From positions 175,420,341 through 175,484,340 of the forward strand of contig OZ038378.1 in the NCBI GenBank assembly GCA_964036045.1: a stretch of 64,000 bases of DNA, written 5' to 3'. The stretch is from Eutreptiella sp. 'Long Island Sound 2002' (lineage: Eukaryota > Euglenozoa > Euglenophyceae > Eutreptiales > Eutreptiaceae). The position numbers and the translations under genes are program-made. The notes beneath the pieces are model-generated. The model was given only the letters and a program-made list of their open reading frames with translations. It did no database searches and was not told the origin of the DNA. Every line of letters starts with the position of its first letter. Position 1 is the first letter of the stretch. Of this stretch, positions 33,985 to 46,200 are shown piece after piece.

Positions 33985-36900
33985 GTCTGTGTTCTGGGTG
34001 TTTTACGTATGGATGTCTGGTTGCGCATACGTGCGTGTGTATGCCAGTATGCATGCATGTCTGTATGTGTGTGTGCGAGCACGCGCGTTTGCATGCGTGT
34101 GTGTTTGCGCTTATGTGTGGTGCAAAGAGCCTTAAACCAAGACTGGGATGTACTTTGGGATGTGTGGCCCAAAAACCAATTCTGAGTCCACCCACCGCAA
34201 ACCCCCTTTTTTGTGTGGTTTCCACCCCTCAGAATGTTTGTTTAAATGGACGCCTGTACCTGTGTGCGCTGGGGCTTGCCATGGCGGCGCAGAGGGCCAA
34301 ATTAGCTTGAGCCAAAATGGGTCCAACGGGTCCTGGCAGCTCAAAAATGAATTCTCCCAAAAGTGTTCCCAAAAAGTGTTCCCAGAACACTTGGGATGTC
34401 CAAACAAGTGTTTTTAGCACATTGTGAGCCCGTGGTGACCTGTTGTGACCCTCCAAAATAAAAAAAAAAGCCTTGAAAATGGGCCATTTTGGGACCAAAA
34501 CAGGTCAAAAAGCGGTGAAAAACAAAAATTTCCAAAAGTGATCCTCAACCTCTAAACAATGTCCAAAGAAGTGTGTGTAGCCCACTTTGAGTCCGGGTTG
34601 GGCTGTTTTGGCTCTCCAAAAGTCTCCAAAAGCCTTGAAAATGAAGTGGTTTCCGTTATGTCCCACTTGTTGATGACGAGCGAGGATAGTGATGTGGTGG
34701 GGATGAAGGCCGCACCACAAACTCCTCAAGGTCCGCGAGCTATGTATGGCTACATGACCCCTGCCTTCTCAGGGTCCCCATAGTGGGGACAGTTCAATAT
34801 GGGGGATGGAAAATGGGTTAAAATGGTTGAAAATGAACAACAAAGGGTGACAATTCAAATGTGCCACATCCCAAATGCACAGGAAGGTAAAAAAACCCCA
34901 GTATGGAACCAAAAACTTGTCAAAAGGGGCCAAAAGTAGGGTCCGAGTATTTGCCGACATCCAAAACTTTGCACTGCGTGCATGGCATTCCCTCTACAAG
35001 GCCTGCTCGTGCAGAGTCATGTGGACACAATGAGTGACAAGAACCCATTTTCAAAAACCCCTGCACGCGTGCAACCTGACAAACAAAGGTGATCGGCGTG
35101 ACCCACTGCGCGACACCCCGTGTCGCGTCCACGCTCAGAATCACCACCGCCCTCCCCTTCACCCTATTCGCGGTCCCCATCACCCAAGAGACCACGAACA
35201 ACGTGTTCCCCACGCTCTGAGTCAAGGGACACCTCATCACCGCCTCCAAGAGCGAAGCCACAGGCACCGAAACACTCAAAGCAAGCGGACTTTACAAGGC
35301 CGAGTGGTTTGTTCATAGGAACAGTGGAGTGCCAAGTTGAAGGCAATTTCGTTGTTCTCATGTGGGCTTTGCTGCTTCGCTGTGCAACCAGTTAGGTGAC
35401 AGGTATTCTTGGGTGAGTATCCCGGCCTCTGCGTGCGCAGTGCGCAGTATGCACGCAGTGCGCATGCAGTGCAACAACTTGGCCAGAATTGTGGGTTTTG
35501 GGGCTGTGGGACTGGAATGTGGTTTGTCAGTGCCTTTTTTTAAGTGAGGCGAGAGGGTTTTTTTTGTATTTTCCAAAAAAAAACAAACAACATCCAGTCC
35601 AACTACCATTTTGTGGCCCACAACCGCAGTTTGTTAGCCCATACCCGCCATCGGTTGGCCCACGATTGGTGTCGGTTAGCCTAAGACTGCTGTCAATTGT
35701 CCCTCAATTGCCGACCGGTGCCGTAAAACAATCGTCATTAGCCTCCAATTAGGCTGCGATTACAGACGGCCTCCGGTGTGGCACCTTCCTTGAAATTTCT
35801 CGCATATGACATCCATTCGATGTGGGCATCTAGAAGCCTTATAACCACATTGCATCATGCACAGCGAGTTCAGGTTGCACAACTCGTCCATGTTCATGGA
35901 TTTTTCATGGAGTTGTCATTATCACCCCAAGTATCCCTAGTATGTCCCAAACTAAATGGTCCATGCGCGCTATACTGCATGGAACATACAGCCGTCCGTA
36001 CAAGTGATCAGCCCGCCTTATGAGCAGAGAACCTCTTGGTGCTCCCTTGCCTCCACTCCCCTTCCTCCCTCTTCACGGTCGCGAGTTCGAAGACTTTTCC
36101 TGCCCAGCGAATTAAAGGTGGATCCAACAAGGCCGCCATGCTCTTTCTGTATGTCTATAAATTGAGCTGACTGATGGACGGCCTGCCTGCTGCCTCAGAA
36201 GCTCCAAAATCAGCCTCTCAACCCTTTCCTAAATGCTCAGACATCCCAGCCTGGCGTACAGTGTACAGTGTGCCCCCCTCGAGGGACCAGCACATGGTTC
36301 CTGATGTAGCAAGCCAAATAAGACCAATCACCGAATCTCATCAGCACATTGCAATCCCCATGCTGCCTTGTTGACAGCGTTCTGTGCCACGGTCTTGTGC
36401 AGAAAATGTGCATGTCAATGCACAGAAAACTTTCGTTCTGCATTTCTCAAACGGGCTCGTCTTTGAGCCCTCGAAACATGTTTTGACATTGTAGATGCTG
36501 GACTTTCTGGATGCATACGCATTGCTGAGTCAAGATAACATACCCCTCATCGTGACTGCGACTCCCTCATTTTCGTATTTCATTGCTCCAGCCCTTGCAA
36601 GCTCTCTTAGCACCAGGAGCACCCACTCCCCGGTTTCTCACTGTCCCCTTGCAGCAGCAGCCCCAAGAGCAGCTGCACTTCAAGGCCCTGCCCATCGCCG
36701 GCGGACGATCCACAGCAGACAGCATGTTCCCCCGCTTCAAGTTGGAGGACCACCACGACGAAGACGTTGTTCAGAGCGTTGGGTATGGGCAGGGCGGTCA
36801 GGGTATTCAGGCGACCGTGGCCTCGTCCGCCATACCGCGTAACCAGCAGCCGCGGCCCCCTGTTCTTCTGGTTACGGCTGCCCCCCCCCCCCGCCCCCAA

Positions 36901-39900
36901 CCAACACCCGGTATGCCTGATCGCCTCCACCCCCAAGTACCAACCTGCTTTACTATGATAGCATAGCGAATCCCTTGAGATGAAGGACAGCCTGTCAGAG
37001 GTTGGGCGCGTCGGGCTGGGCAACCCGCAATCCGCCCCCGCCATCCGCCACCCCCCTTCCCCCTGACCCCTAGTTCGTGATCCGTTCGGGTTCAGTGTGG
37101 TGGAGACACAGGGAGTGGGCACCCTTTCCTGGCAGTCAGCTGGCACGGGGCCCGCACCGATCGCCGGCAGCTCCTCCTCCTCCTCCTCCTCCTCCTCCTC
37201 CTCCTCCTCCTCCCCCCTCCCCCTGACCCTAAGAATGGACTGCAGGGCGTCCCTGAGAGGATCTCCCGCGCTCTTACGAGTCCCATCGGAAGCAGGACCA
37301 GGCCACAGGCATGCCCTACTCCGCCCTGCTCCTCCTGATGACCCCCACCCCCCTCTCCCGTTCCCCCAGCTCGCAATCACAAGCAGCTTCGGACATGTCA
37401 GTGTTGGTCTACAGACACACCGTCTCGCTTTTGGGCCCGATAGCGATACGACCACTGCAACATTCTGAGTGAGTAAAAGAAAGGTTGGTTGGCCGAGACA
37501 CAATTTTTGTTGAGCGCAACACCATTGGGCCGTTTGGCTGAGCGAGACACCATTTGGTGGTTTAATTGAGTGATACACCATTTGGTTGTTTGGTTGTGCG
37601 AAACGCTATTTGCTTCTTTGGTTGAGTCACAAATTGGTTAAGTAGATACCATTTGTTTGAGGGAAAATGATGACCATAATGGAACATCCTGGCCGATGTA
37701 GACGGGGCGCGAGAGCCTAGTCGAGTAAGGCGAATAGTAGAGCAGCGTGCTGAGAGACCAACTGGGCGGGGACTCTCGACAGTGTGCAAATCGATGAGGG
37801 CTGAAGGGCCTCTGCCCTTCGTCCTGCTCCCAGTCAGGTTGTAGTGGACGCAGTCAGCCATTCACGTTCCCACGTCCTCACTCAGGAGCCCTGGGCCCCA
37901 TCCAATCAAGCCATGCTCCTCAAATTTCATCCGGCTGTCACACGGAGCCATCCCCAGCAACAGTAATATTGCCAGGTACCCATCTGCCTGTTCTTCAGTC
38001 TGGGGAGGAGCTCTTCTTTCAGCATTGATGGTCCATGCCAGACATGGTGGGTCGATTGGATCAGGTGGGACCAACACAATGCAAGCGAGATTTGGCCTGT
38101 ATTGTTAAAATGCAATATTTACCGAGCTGGGTTTACCCTGTCGAGGTTTTACACCACTTTTTAGGGTCCAAGGGTGAGCAACACGTTTTAGCAGCAGCAG
38201 CAGCAGCAAGCAAGCAGGCAGTCCAAAAGTCCTTGCGACCACACCATGGCTCAAAACCGGCATCCAAGTAGCTCAAAAACGACCGGGGAGCCAAGGCGCA
38301 TCACCACAAACAACTTTCGTGCCGGTTCGAGCCGTCTAGCCCGTTCTATGGCCGATTTAGTGTCCAAAAATGGCCGTTTTGGGGCTGTTTTCAGGACGAT
38401 CGTCCTGAAAACTCAGGACGATCGCCGCTGTGTCAAGTGGGTGTTTGCAATGAGGGCCGTTGTTCTTCCATAGCGATTGGGGTATCAAAGGAACGCAACT
38501 CGGTGTTCAATAAGGCACGTACCATGCCGTGGTGCCACACCGTGGTCTTTTTTGAGGTGAAAATGAGCCGTTTTTGAGCCGCGATTCAGGAAAATTGTCC
38601 TAATTGTGGCAGCACATCTGCAAGGCAAGCGGCCTTTCCTCAGCAGCGATTTCCAATGCGTTATGCAAGACTAGGACCCAGCTCGGTCCTAGTTCGAGTC
38701 TTGATTGAAGCATGCCCGTAGCTGTTTCAACTACAAAACACCGCGTCGGTCAGCATTGAGAGGGCAATATGCGCACGATTTTCCGATGCATTTTCCTTGA
38801 AACCACTCCAGGGCAGCATGTTCGGCATTCCGCGGGGAGCTCGATTGTGTGAATGGCAGGATGAAGAGAGGAATGCAGCACAGCATTTTTTTTGTTTTTG
38901 AGGTTGCATTGCAAGTCCGCACGGTGTAGGATTCAGCCTTGGAGACGTACTGCACTCCAGGTGATAAAAAAGAGCACGTCGGCCCAATGCTCGTTCCATG
39001 CTCTGCATCTACCAACTGGTTACCGAGCTGGGTCTGTCCCAGTGGAGGTTTTACAACCCATTTTAGGTTCCAGGGCGGCAGCAGGCATTTTGTTAGCGAC
39101 CACCTGAGAGCTGAGGTACAGCCTGTGGTCATCCGATGGTAATCGGACAGCGCCTGACGCTTGAAGGTGGCGGGTGCCTGGCAGTGGTATGAGGGACCAG
39201 CGGGCGGAAGCAGGTGAATTACGGTGGTTGATGGTGGGTGCACAGCAGTTGGTGAGAAGGGCAAGGAGAGGTGGGGAAGGCCGAGGAGACAGGGGGGAGG
39301 GAGGGGGGTAAGGGGCAGGGGCAAGTGAGGAGACGGACAGCGGCTCTTAGGGCCAGGAGCTCGTACCTGTACTCAGACGTACCATTGACCTTCGGCATTT
39401 GCTCGTCGGGTTGTGGGTATTTCGGGGCATGAGATCCAGAATTGGAGCCTTGTACGCCAGGCGGGCGGACGCGCCCGCGAACTTAGCAAGTTGAGGCAGG
39501 TCGAGTACTCGTAAATGTACGCGTGTGTTGCTCATGGGAGCAAAACACATGCACACAGTGCACAGGGCAATTTAACTGCGCATGTGTGCTCGTCGGGGGC
39601 CAACCCACGCATGTCCTGCACCCCATCGTTGGGCAGGAGCCGGCCGGACCCACAGGGCCAGGTAATGGGTAGCGCAGTGCTTGTTTTTTGTGAGGGGGCA
39701 TACGTTGTTTCTCTTGATCCACTGCCTTCCGGTGTCCAAGACCCAGAACCCTCCTGCCCCACACGCGTGGTTTATCCTCCTGACTGCAAGCCCGCTGCTT
39801 TCCTCCTGTTTCATTACATCAGACAATGGTCTGTGCCTATTGGAGTAGTGGTTCACCCAATGGCCCCAAGTGATTGGGAGATCCCTGTGGTAGATTTCAA

Positions 39901-40244
39901 CCACATGGGGAAGAAGGTGATCCGTTGCACCAAGTATGTGAGCGAGTGAAGTGGAGGCGGGAGGGAGGGAGGAGGGAGTCGGCGTAGGTGGAGTGCAGTG
40001 CAGTGGTGTGCGGTGGAGTGCAGTGCAGTGCAGTGCAGTGCAGTGCAGTGCAGTGGAGTGGAGTGGAAGAGAGTAGAGTGGAGTGGGGTGAGGTGAGTAG
40101 TGGAGAGCGTAAGTGTAAGCGTGAGTCAGTGAGCGATCCGGTGGTCCACCTGTCTGTGCAGGGAATCAGCACGTGGGCTGAAGGTATCTGCGTGTGTGCA
40201 TGCGAAGGTGAGCGAGCTTGTTTGTGTGGGCCTGTGTCTCTGTC

Positions 40245-40292
<48 letters not shown>

Positions 40293-43200
40293 CTCTCGCT
40301 CTCGGTGTGTGTGTGTGTGTGTGTGTGTGTTTATAAGTAGGTGTGTGATTCAGGTGTCAACATCTAAGGACCATTTTTCCTGCGCAGTGCAACATCAGAA
40401 GATTTTTCGAGGTAGCAGTGGGAGGAAACAGCACTCCATCATCGGTTTTTCGACGGTCATGCTACCTGAGCAAGCGAAAGGCTTCTTACACCACCTGATT
40501 CCCAAGTGCAAAGCACCACTCCACTGCACTGCTAACTCCGGTACTGCATCGCCCATGTCATATTGCAACAGAATTTGGCTGCTCCGAGCGCCGAATAAAC
40601 AGTTGGCCCGGGGCGCCCCTCTCCAGTGCCACCAATCTTGCTGGAGGGGGTCGACGACCAACCTCAGGGCACCCCTAACCTGGTCTCATTGCGCGATCAC
40701 CCGGTGATCATCTCGCCGGATAATGCGAATCGAGGAGATCAGCTGGTCCTGTATATTTCATGCAGGCGGAGGTTCAAGGGTCTATCAGGGCATACTCCCC
40801 AGGCGTGTACCCACCCTTGCCGCACAGTCCGCGGTATGCGTAGTCGTCCCCTTCCCGTGAACCTGCTGGGACTACACAGCCCCTTTGGGCAAGGACTGCA
40901 CAGCCTCTTTGAGTGTGCATGATGCCGAATTGGTACCCTTCGTCAGCACTCAGGCGCCATTGCCGAAGGTGATTGCATCAGTTGCGCTGCCCCCCGGCAT
41001 CAGCACCAGTGCATATGATTGGGTTGGGCCACGGGCTGGACCATGAACGCTGTGGTTTGCAGGTGCCGCACGTACATCAACCCGTTCTTCACGTTCACTG
41101 ATGGGGGGCACAGGATGGTTTGCAATGTCTGCAAGACGCCGAATGTCGTGCCGCCGGTATCGTGTTTGCTGTGCAAAGGCTGTATTTGCATCGAAAGGCA
41201 AGTCCACAGCAGGGCAGCAATTTTCAGCACCGAACCGAAAGAGAGAGAGAGAGGGAGAGGGAGACGAGAGTATGTGTGTGTCATGCAAAGTAGTGATGCC
41301 AGATATGGAGGTTGTGACACATGGGGCCAGGGACAGTAAGAGCGAAAGCCCTGTTGTTGCGTGGGTGCCGTAGCCCCTTGGAGTGCAACCAACAGCGGGT
41401 TGGCCGTGGTTGCAGGATATTGGCAACGGTCAGGCGGGGTATCAATGGCATTAGGCGTGCAGGGCTGCATTGCGACAGGATTTTGTTGGTGTTGATCATA
41501 GGAGCCCCCGGTTTCAGTAAGACCCCCCGCAAAATCTTCTGTTGGAATGCAGAAGGAGACGTGCGACTGTCAAGGGTCGATCTGCAGGGCATGCCACGGA
41601 AGCGTGTGCCCCATGCTCCGAGCACGGGAATCCCGGTTCGGTCATTCCACGGACCCAACCCCCGCCCCTCACCCCCCTTCGCCCCCACCCTCCGGGCCCA
41701 AGATGGTGGGGCTGAGGCTTTGGGGCCACGTCCTCCCCCGTGTGGGGACCCTAAGACGGCAGGGGCCAAAGATAGCCCGAAAGGGCTGGGCAGGGCTCCT
41801 TTTAACAACTCGGCACCACTGGGGGGGTGGGCAGAACCAAGGACGACGGCGCGGTCGTGGCGCAGCGTAAATCACCCGGGACACCATGCGGAGCAGGGCA
41901 CGTGGGGCTCACGCACACGGAAACACAGAGAGACAGGTTGTGGACGGCCTGAGGACAGAGGTGTGTGGACAGCAAAAACAGTCAAACGACCGCCACAACA
42001 ACCAGCACAACCCCAGTACACCAACTACTGGGCGCTGCTGACGCGCAAACGGCACACACTGCCACATCCAGCACAGCCCCAGCACACCAACCACTGGGCT
42101 CCACGAACGCGCAGATGACACCAGCAGGAGCACCGGCCGCAGCGGCCGACAGAAAGCAGCGACCCGACGCAACATGCGAAGGGAAGAACGGGTGACTGTC
42201 CAGGGCCCTGTAAAGAAACAACAACCAGACGGAATGTCACACAGGAAGGGGGGCCTTCCCACACCACCCACCCACCCACCCACGCAAGACCCCCCTCTTA
42301 AAAAGATTGGGCCAAATTTTCTTCCGGGCCTTCGGTCGATCCAAAATTTTCTCTGGCGCCTTCGGCACCAATTAGTTTGGACCAAAATTCTTCTTCAGCG
42401 CCTTTGGCCCCTCTAAAAACTCAGCACCACTGGGGGGAGGGGGGGAGCTGGACCCCCCCCCCCCCCCGTCCTTCACCACCCCTTAAAAGGATCCCTTGGG
42501 TCGGGTTCAGACCCACTGAGCTGGGCTTCCGGTGCGCCCCGAGCCATGCTCGTTCCTGGGAGATGATGAAGACCCGGAGCCATGCTCGTTCCTGGGAGAT
42601 GATGAAGACCCGTCGGTACCCAGAGGTCGAGAGAGGTGGGCTGTGGGGAAGATGTACAAAGTGGCCCCAGTCCACCAGGAGTACCCCGGGAGATAACGGT
42701 GACCTGTGTTGCATAGAAGTGTGGCCCACCCACGACGTCGGCATCCTCTGGAGCCCAAAAGGCACAGACAGCCACGTGGTAAAATAGTCGATTTCCTCCG
42801 TGGGAACGCCTCTGCGCCCAGTGGGCAGTGTCTCCTCCTTCGCCTCCTCCTTCGCCTGGTGCCTCTCTGTCTGTCCGTGTCCCACCGTTTTGGTTCCCAC
42901 TTCCTGTCCTCTGATGAAAAACCGTTTGTTCTTCTCGACCCCCACCAGAGTCCTACTGCGAAGCCCCCTCTCACAGTTATGGTCCGTCACTGGCAGGACT
43001 CGTCGACCCTCCCCTTAGGCTCTTCCCGTGCCGGGGTTCGAACCTGGCTCTCCTCCCACTCTGCTTCCTCTCTCTTGTCCGCAGGAGTATTTCTGTGCCC
43101 TGGACCAAAACGGCGTCCGGCACGACCACGCCCGGCGTCCCGAACTCAATTCATGCACAATTGAACTTGTCGCCCCACCGGAGTACATGAATCGGCCCTG

Positions 43201-46200
43201 CCAAGACCCGGCCTATTTGTTTGCGCTGGATGTGTCTGCCCATGCAGTGAGAAGTGGCATGCTCAAAGCTGCATGTGCTGCTTTGAGGGAGCATGTGAAT
43301 GCATTGCCAGGTCTACCACCTCGTGAGCGATGGCCAGTCCTCCCCTCTGTTTGTGGCCAATGTTCCCCTCCCTTCATGGTCAATCCGTCCCTCCTTTATG
43401 GCAGGGACGGAGATACTGGTGACCCAATTATTTTGGTGGGGGTTACGGGGGTTAGGGGGCTCTCACGGACCCGAGATGACGAAATGACGATTACGAAACT
43501 CCTTTGTCCCTCTGATGCTACAGGATGAAGTTCGGCGCCAAAGCCGTCCAAAATCTGGGTAATTCTTTTTTTCAAAAATGTCATGAGGCCTATCAAATTG
43601 ATCAGCCGAATGTGCTGAACACGAGGATGTTTGTGGTGGGGACCAAAATTTGGTCCCCAAATTTGGTCACCAAAATGGGCCCAAATTGGCCTGCTGGATT
43701 TCGCCGTTGCTCCCCGCCCCCCCCCCCCCCCCCACTACATCCATCCCTGCTTATGGTCACTGGTCCCCCTCTTTATGAGCAATCTCCCCGCAATTTATGG
43801 TCAAATCCTTCCCTCTCTTCTGGTTCTTCTTCCCTATCTTTGTTGCCAATCTCCCCTCTCTTTCTGGCCAACCCTCCCCTCTGTTTATGGTCAATCTAGG
43901 CTGATGGAAAATTGAAAAGGACGGGGGTAGGGCCCTTGGAGCCCCCCAACATTTGAGGGGGCGGTTGGATCCCTGAAGAGCGTTTTGTTCTGCGTTGTTG
44001 CTCTGCAGCCTTTTGCCTTGCAGGGTTTGAAGGGTAGCATTCAACTCTTGCGGTCCCACAGTGGGTTTGGGAAAAGGGGCTCCAAGGGCCGCAGGGGTAT
44101 TTCTTCACTAAATGTGGCACAGAAGGGCTCCAAGGGCTGCAAATTCGTTTCTGTACGATGTGTGCCACACGAGGGCTCCAAGGGCCAATCTTCTGTTTAG
44201 GAGCTAGAGTGGCGTACAGCACAGCACTTATTCACGATTGGGTCACATTGAATGTCACTGGCTGTGCGTCACATTCTCGCAACCTAATTCCATGGTCATC
44301 CAGACAAGGCCCAGAAATGGCAGCATCCAAACCCCTTCAGGAAGTAACAACATCCGCCCAGGGATCGCATCCAAATATGTCAAAAAGTAATGGATGGAAC
44401 TGTCAACAAGTGCTTCGTGATATGCACATGGTGCAGCTGACATGTCCCACGTGTCAGTTTGGCCGAAACACTGAGCAACCATTAAGACGCTGTGCTATTC
44501 TACATCTTCATCAAGAGGCCAGCTCTTGGGACCCGTCAGCCCGGGGGGGGGGGGGGGGGCTATCCAAGCACTTCGGAGGTTACCTGAACTCGGCCCCAAC
44601 GGGGGGAGCGGCCCTGCCCGGGTAGCCGCGGCCGCCACGCCTCACGGAGGCAGCATAGCCCACAACACGGAGGCGGCATAGCACACAACGCAACGCAGCA
44701 GACCAAAGCCGGCAGAGGCACACAATGAAACGCGCTAGCACACAACAACATGCGAGACACAGTACAGCAGAGCAAAGCAGAACAGTGTACCGCAACAACA
44801 GCGGTGGACGGCCACACCACCCGCCGCAAGCACCAACACCAGCCCAACACCCAACACCTAGGGTGGGGGCCAGACCCACCACACGGGCACTTCACCCACA
44901 CACAGCCACTACCGCCCACAAACAAGGCACGCACGTGGAGCATCGCCAAGGGCCCACGACCCCACGCCCCAACGCCAACACGGCGCCCACCACACACGCA
45001 ACAACCAAGGTCACACCTACACACAACATAGAAGGGATGCTTCCCTGATGCACTCATGGGAGCCATCACCATCCCGACCACACCGGGAGGAGAAGGCAAC
45101 CCAAACCTAAGTAAGGGGTCGCCTCTGCGGGGGGTTGGCAGCCGGCTATGCGGTTGTCCACTGGGCAGCGACGTAAAACATGTATTGCCCGCGAGTAGCT
45201 AAGTTCTGTCACCGGGGCCTAGTGCAGGGGCCTCGGGCACGCTTATGAGACGCAGCGTCCAAACCATTAGTGGTCACTGCACATGACCAACCAGGGGCTG
45301 GACTCACACGAGTCCCTAGCTCCGAGGCGGGAACAGCCCGGAGTGAAGTCCTCAAATGGGGAGCCCCTCAACAGCCCAGAAAGCAAAAGAGCAACAATGC
45401 ACCCCATTCACCCCAGAACAACCCTAACAAACACCAGTGACATGTCAGTTTGTAGATTTGGAGACATGTGCAAAAGTGCCCGGTGCCCCTTGTACCACCC
45501 AACTACAAGTGGGACAACCCGACAGCCCCAAGGGGATGCAAGGAGTGACATGCTGCCCCTCCCCAACGCCGCACACTAGCAGCAATGAGCGTGCCAGCAG
45601 AAAAAGAAAGCCTGAAATTGGGAGGAACGCAAGCAGCAAAGCAACTGGGCACAGAGCCGCCCCACACACGGCAGTGAGATGAGCCCCAACAGGACACACA
45701 ACAATGCACAAGGGAACCATGAGGTGCGAGCACTGCAGCAACCACCAAATGCGGCGCACGCCGAGAGAGCCATCGGCAAACACCCCCCCCCCTCCCTCTA
45801 CAAGGTGCCCACGTACTCCACAAGGGCGGGAACTGCGCCCCGCGCGCCGGGAGGTGCCCGCCACGGGGGTTGCAACAGGGCCGTGACCAGCCAACTGTGC
45901 ACTGGACAGTCCATGTCGTACGGAGACGTGAAACCCTCGTACGGGGGGGCAGGCGGGTGGGACAGGAGGGGGTGCGCGACAGGGGCACCCAGGAGCGCCA
46001 ACAGACAGGGGGAGGAGCAACACAGACACACAGAACGCGGGAGCCACACCAAGAGGGACAAGGGCGAGCACAGCAAACAAGGAGGAGGGGCACAGCAAGG
46101 CAGGAGAGGCAACCAGAACAGCGGGAACAGGGAACCAGAATGGAGCGGATGGGAGAGCGTGCGCATGGGAGGCAGCGACAATAAAGTGGATGGCTTGGCC

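Noticed and set aside
32720-34225. 501-codon minus-strand open frame rich in Ala, Val and Gly
   Set aside because: It is the antisense shadow of the repetitive SEC24 exon 1; the plus strand has the ATG, donor and family-typical N-terminus.
36607-37581. 324-codon minus-strand frame with poly-Glu
   Set aside because: Antisense to SEC24 exon 2 and to the (CTC)n run, which supplies the poly-Glu.
43020-43050. GGTTCGAACC, resembling a tRNA T-arm or Pol III B box
   Set aside because: Neither strand gives a paired T stem around the loop, and no acceptor stem or A box is in place. It lies in a SEC24 intron just before an acceptor.
44560-45099. 179-codon cysteine-rich minus-strand frame
   Set aside because: Produced by A/C-rich composition; the cysteines have no regular spacing and the plus strand carries the better candidate.
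45120-45290. Structured G/C-rich stretch considered as a self-cleaving ribozyme at the start of a retroelement
   Set aside because: I could not draw the nested pseudoknot of an HDV-type ribozyme with conserved bases in place.
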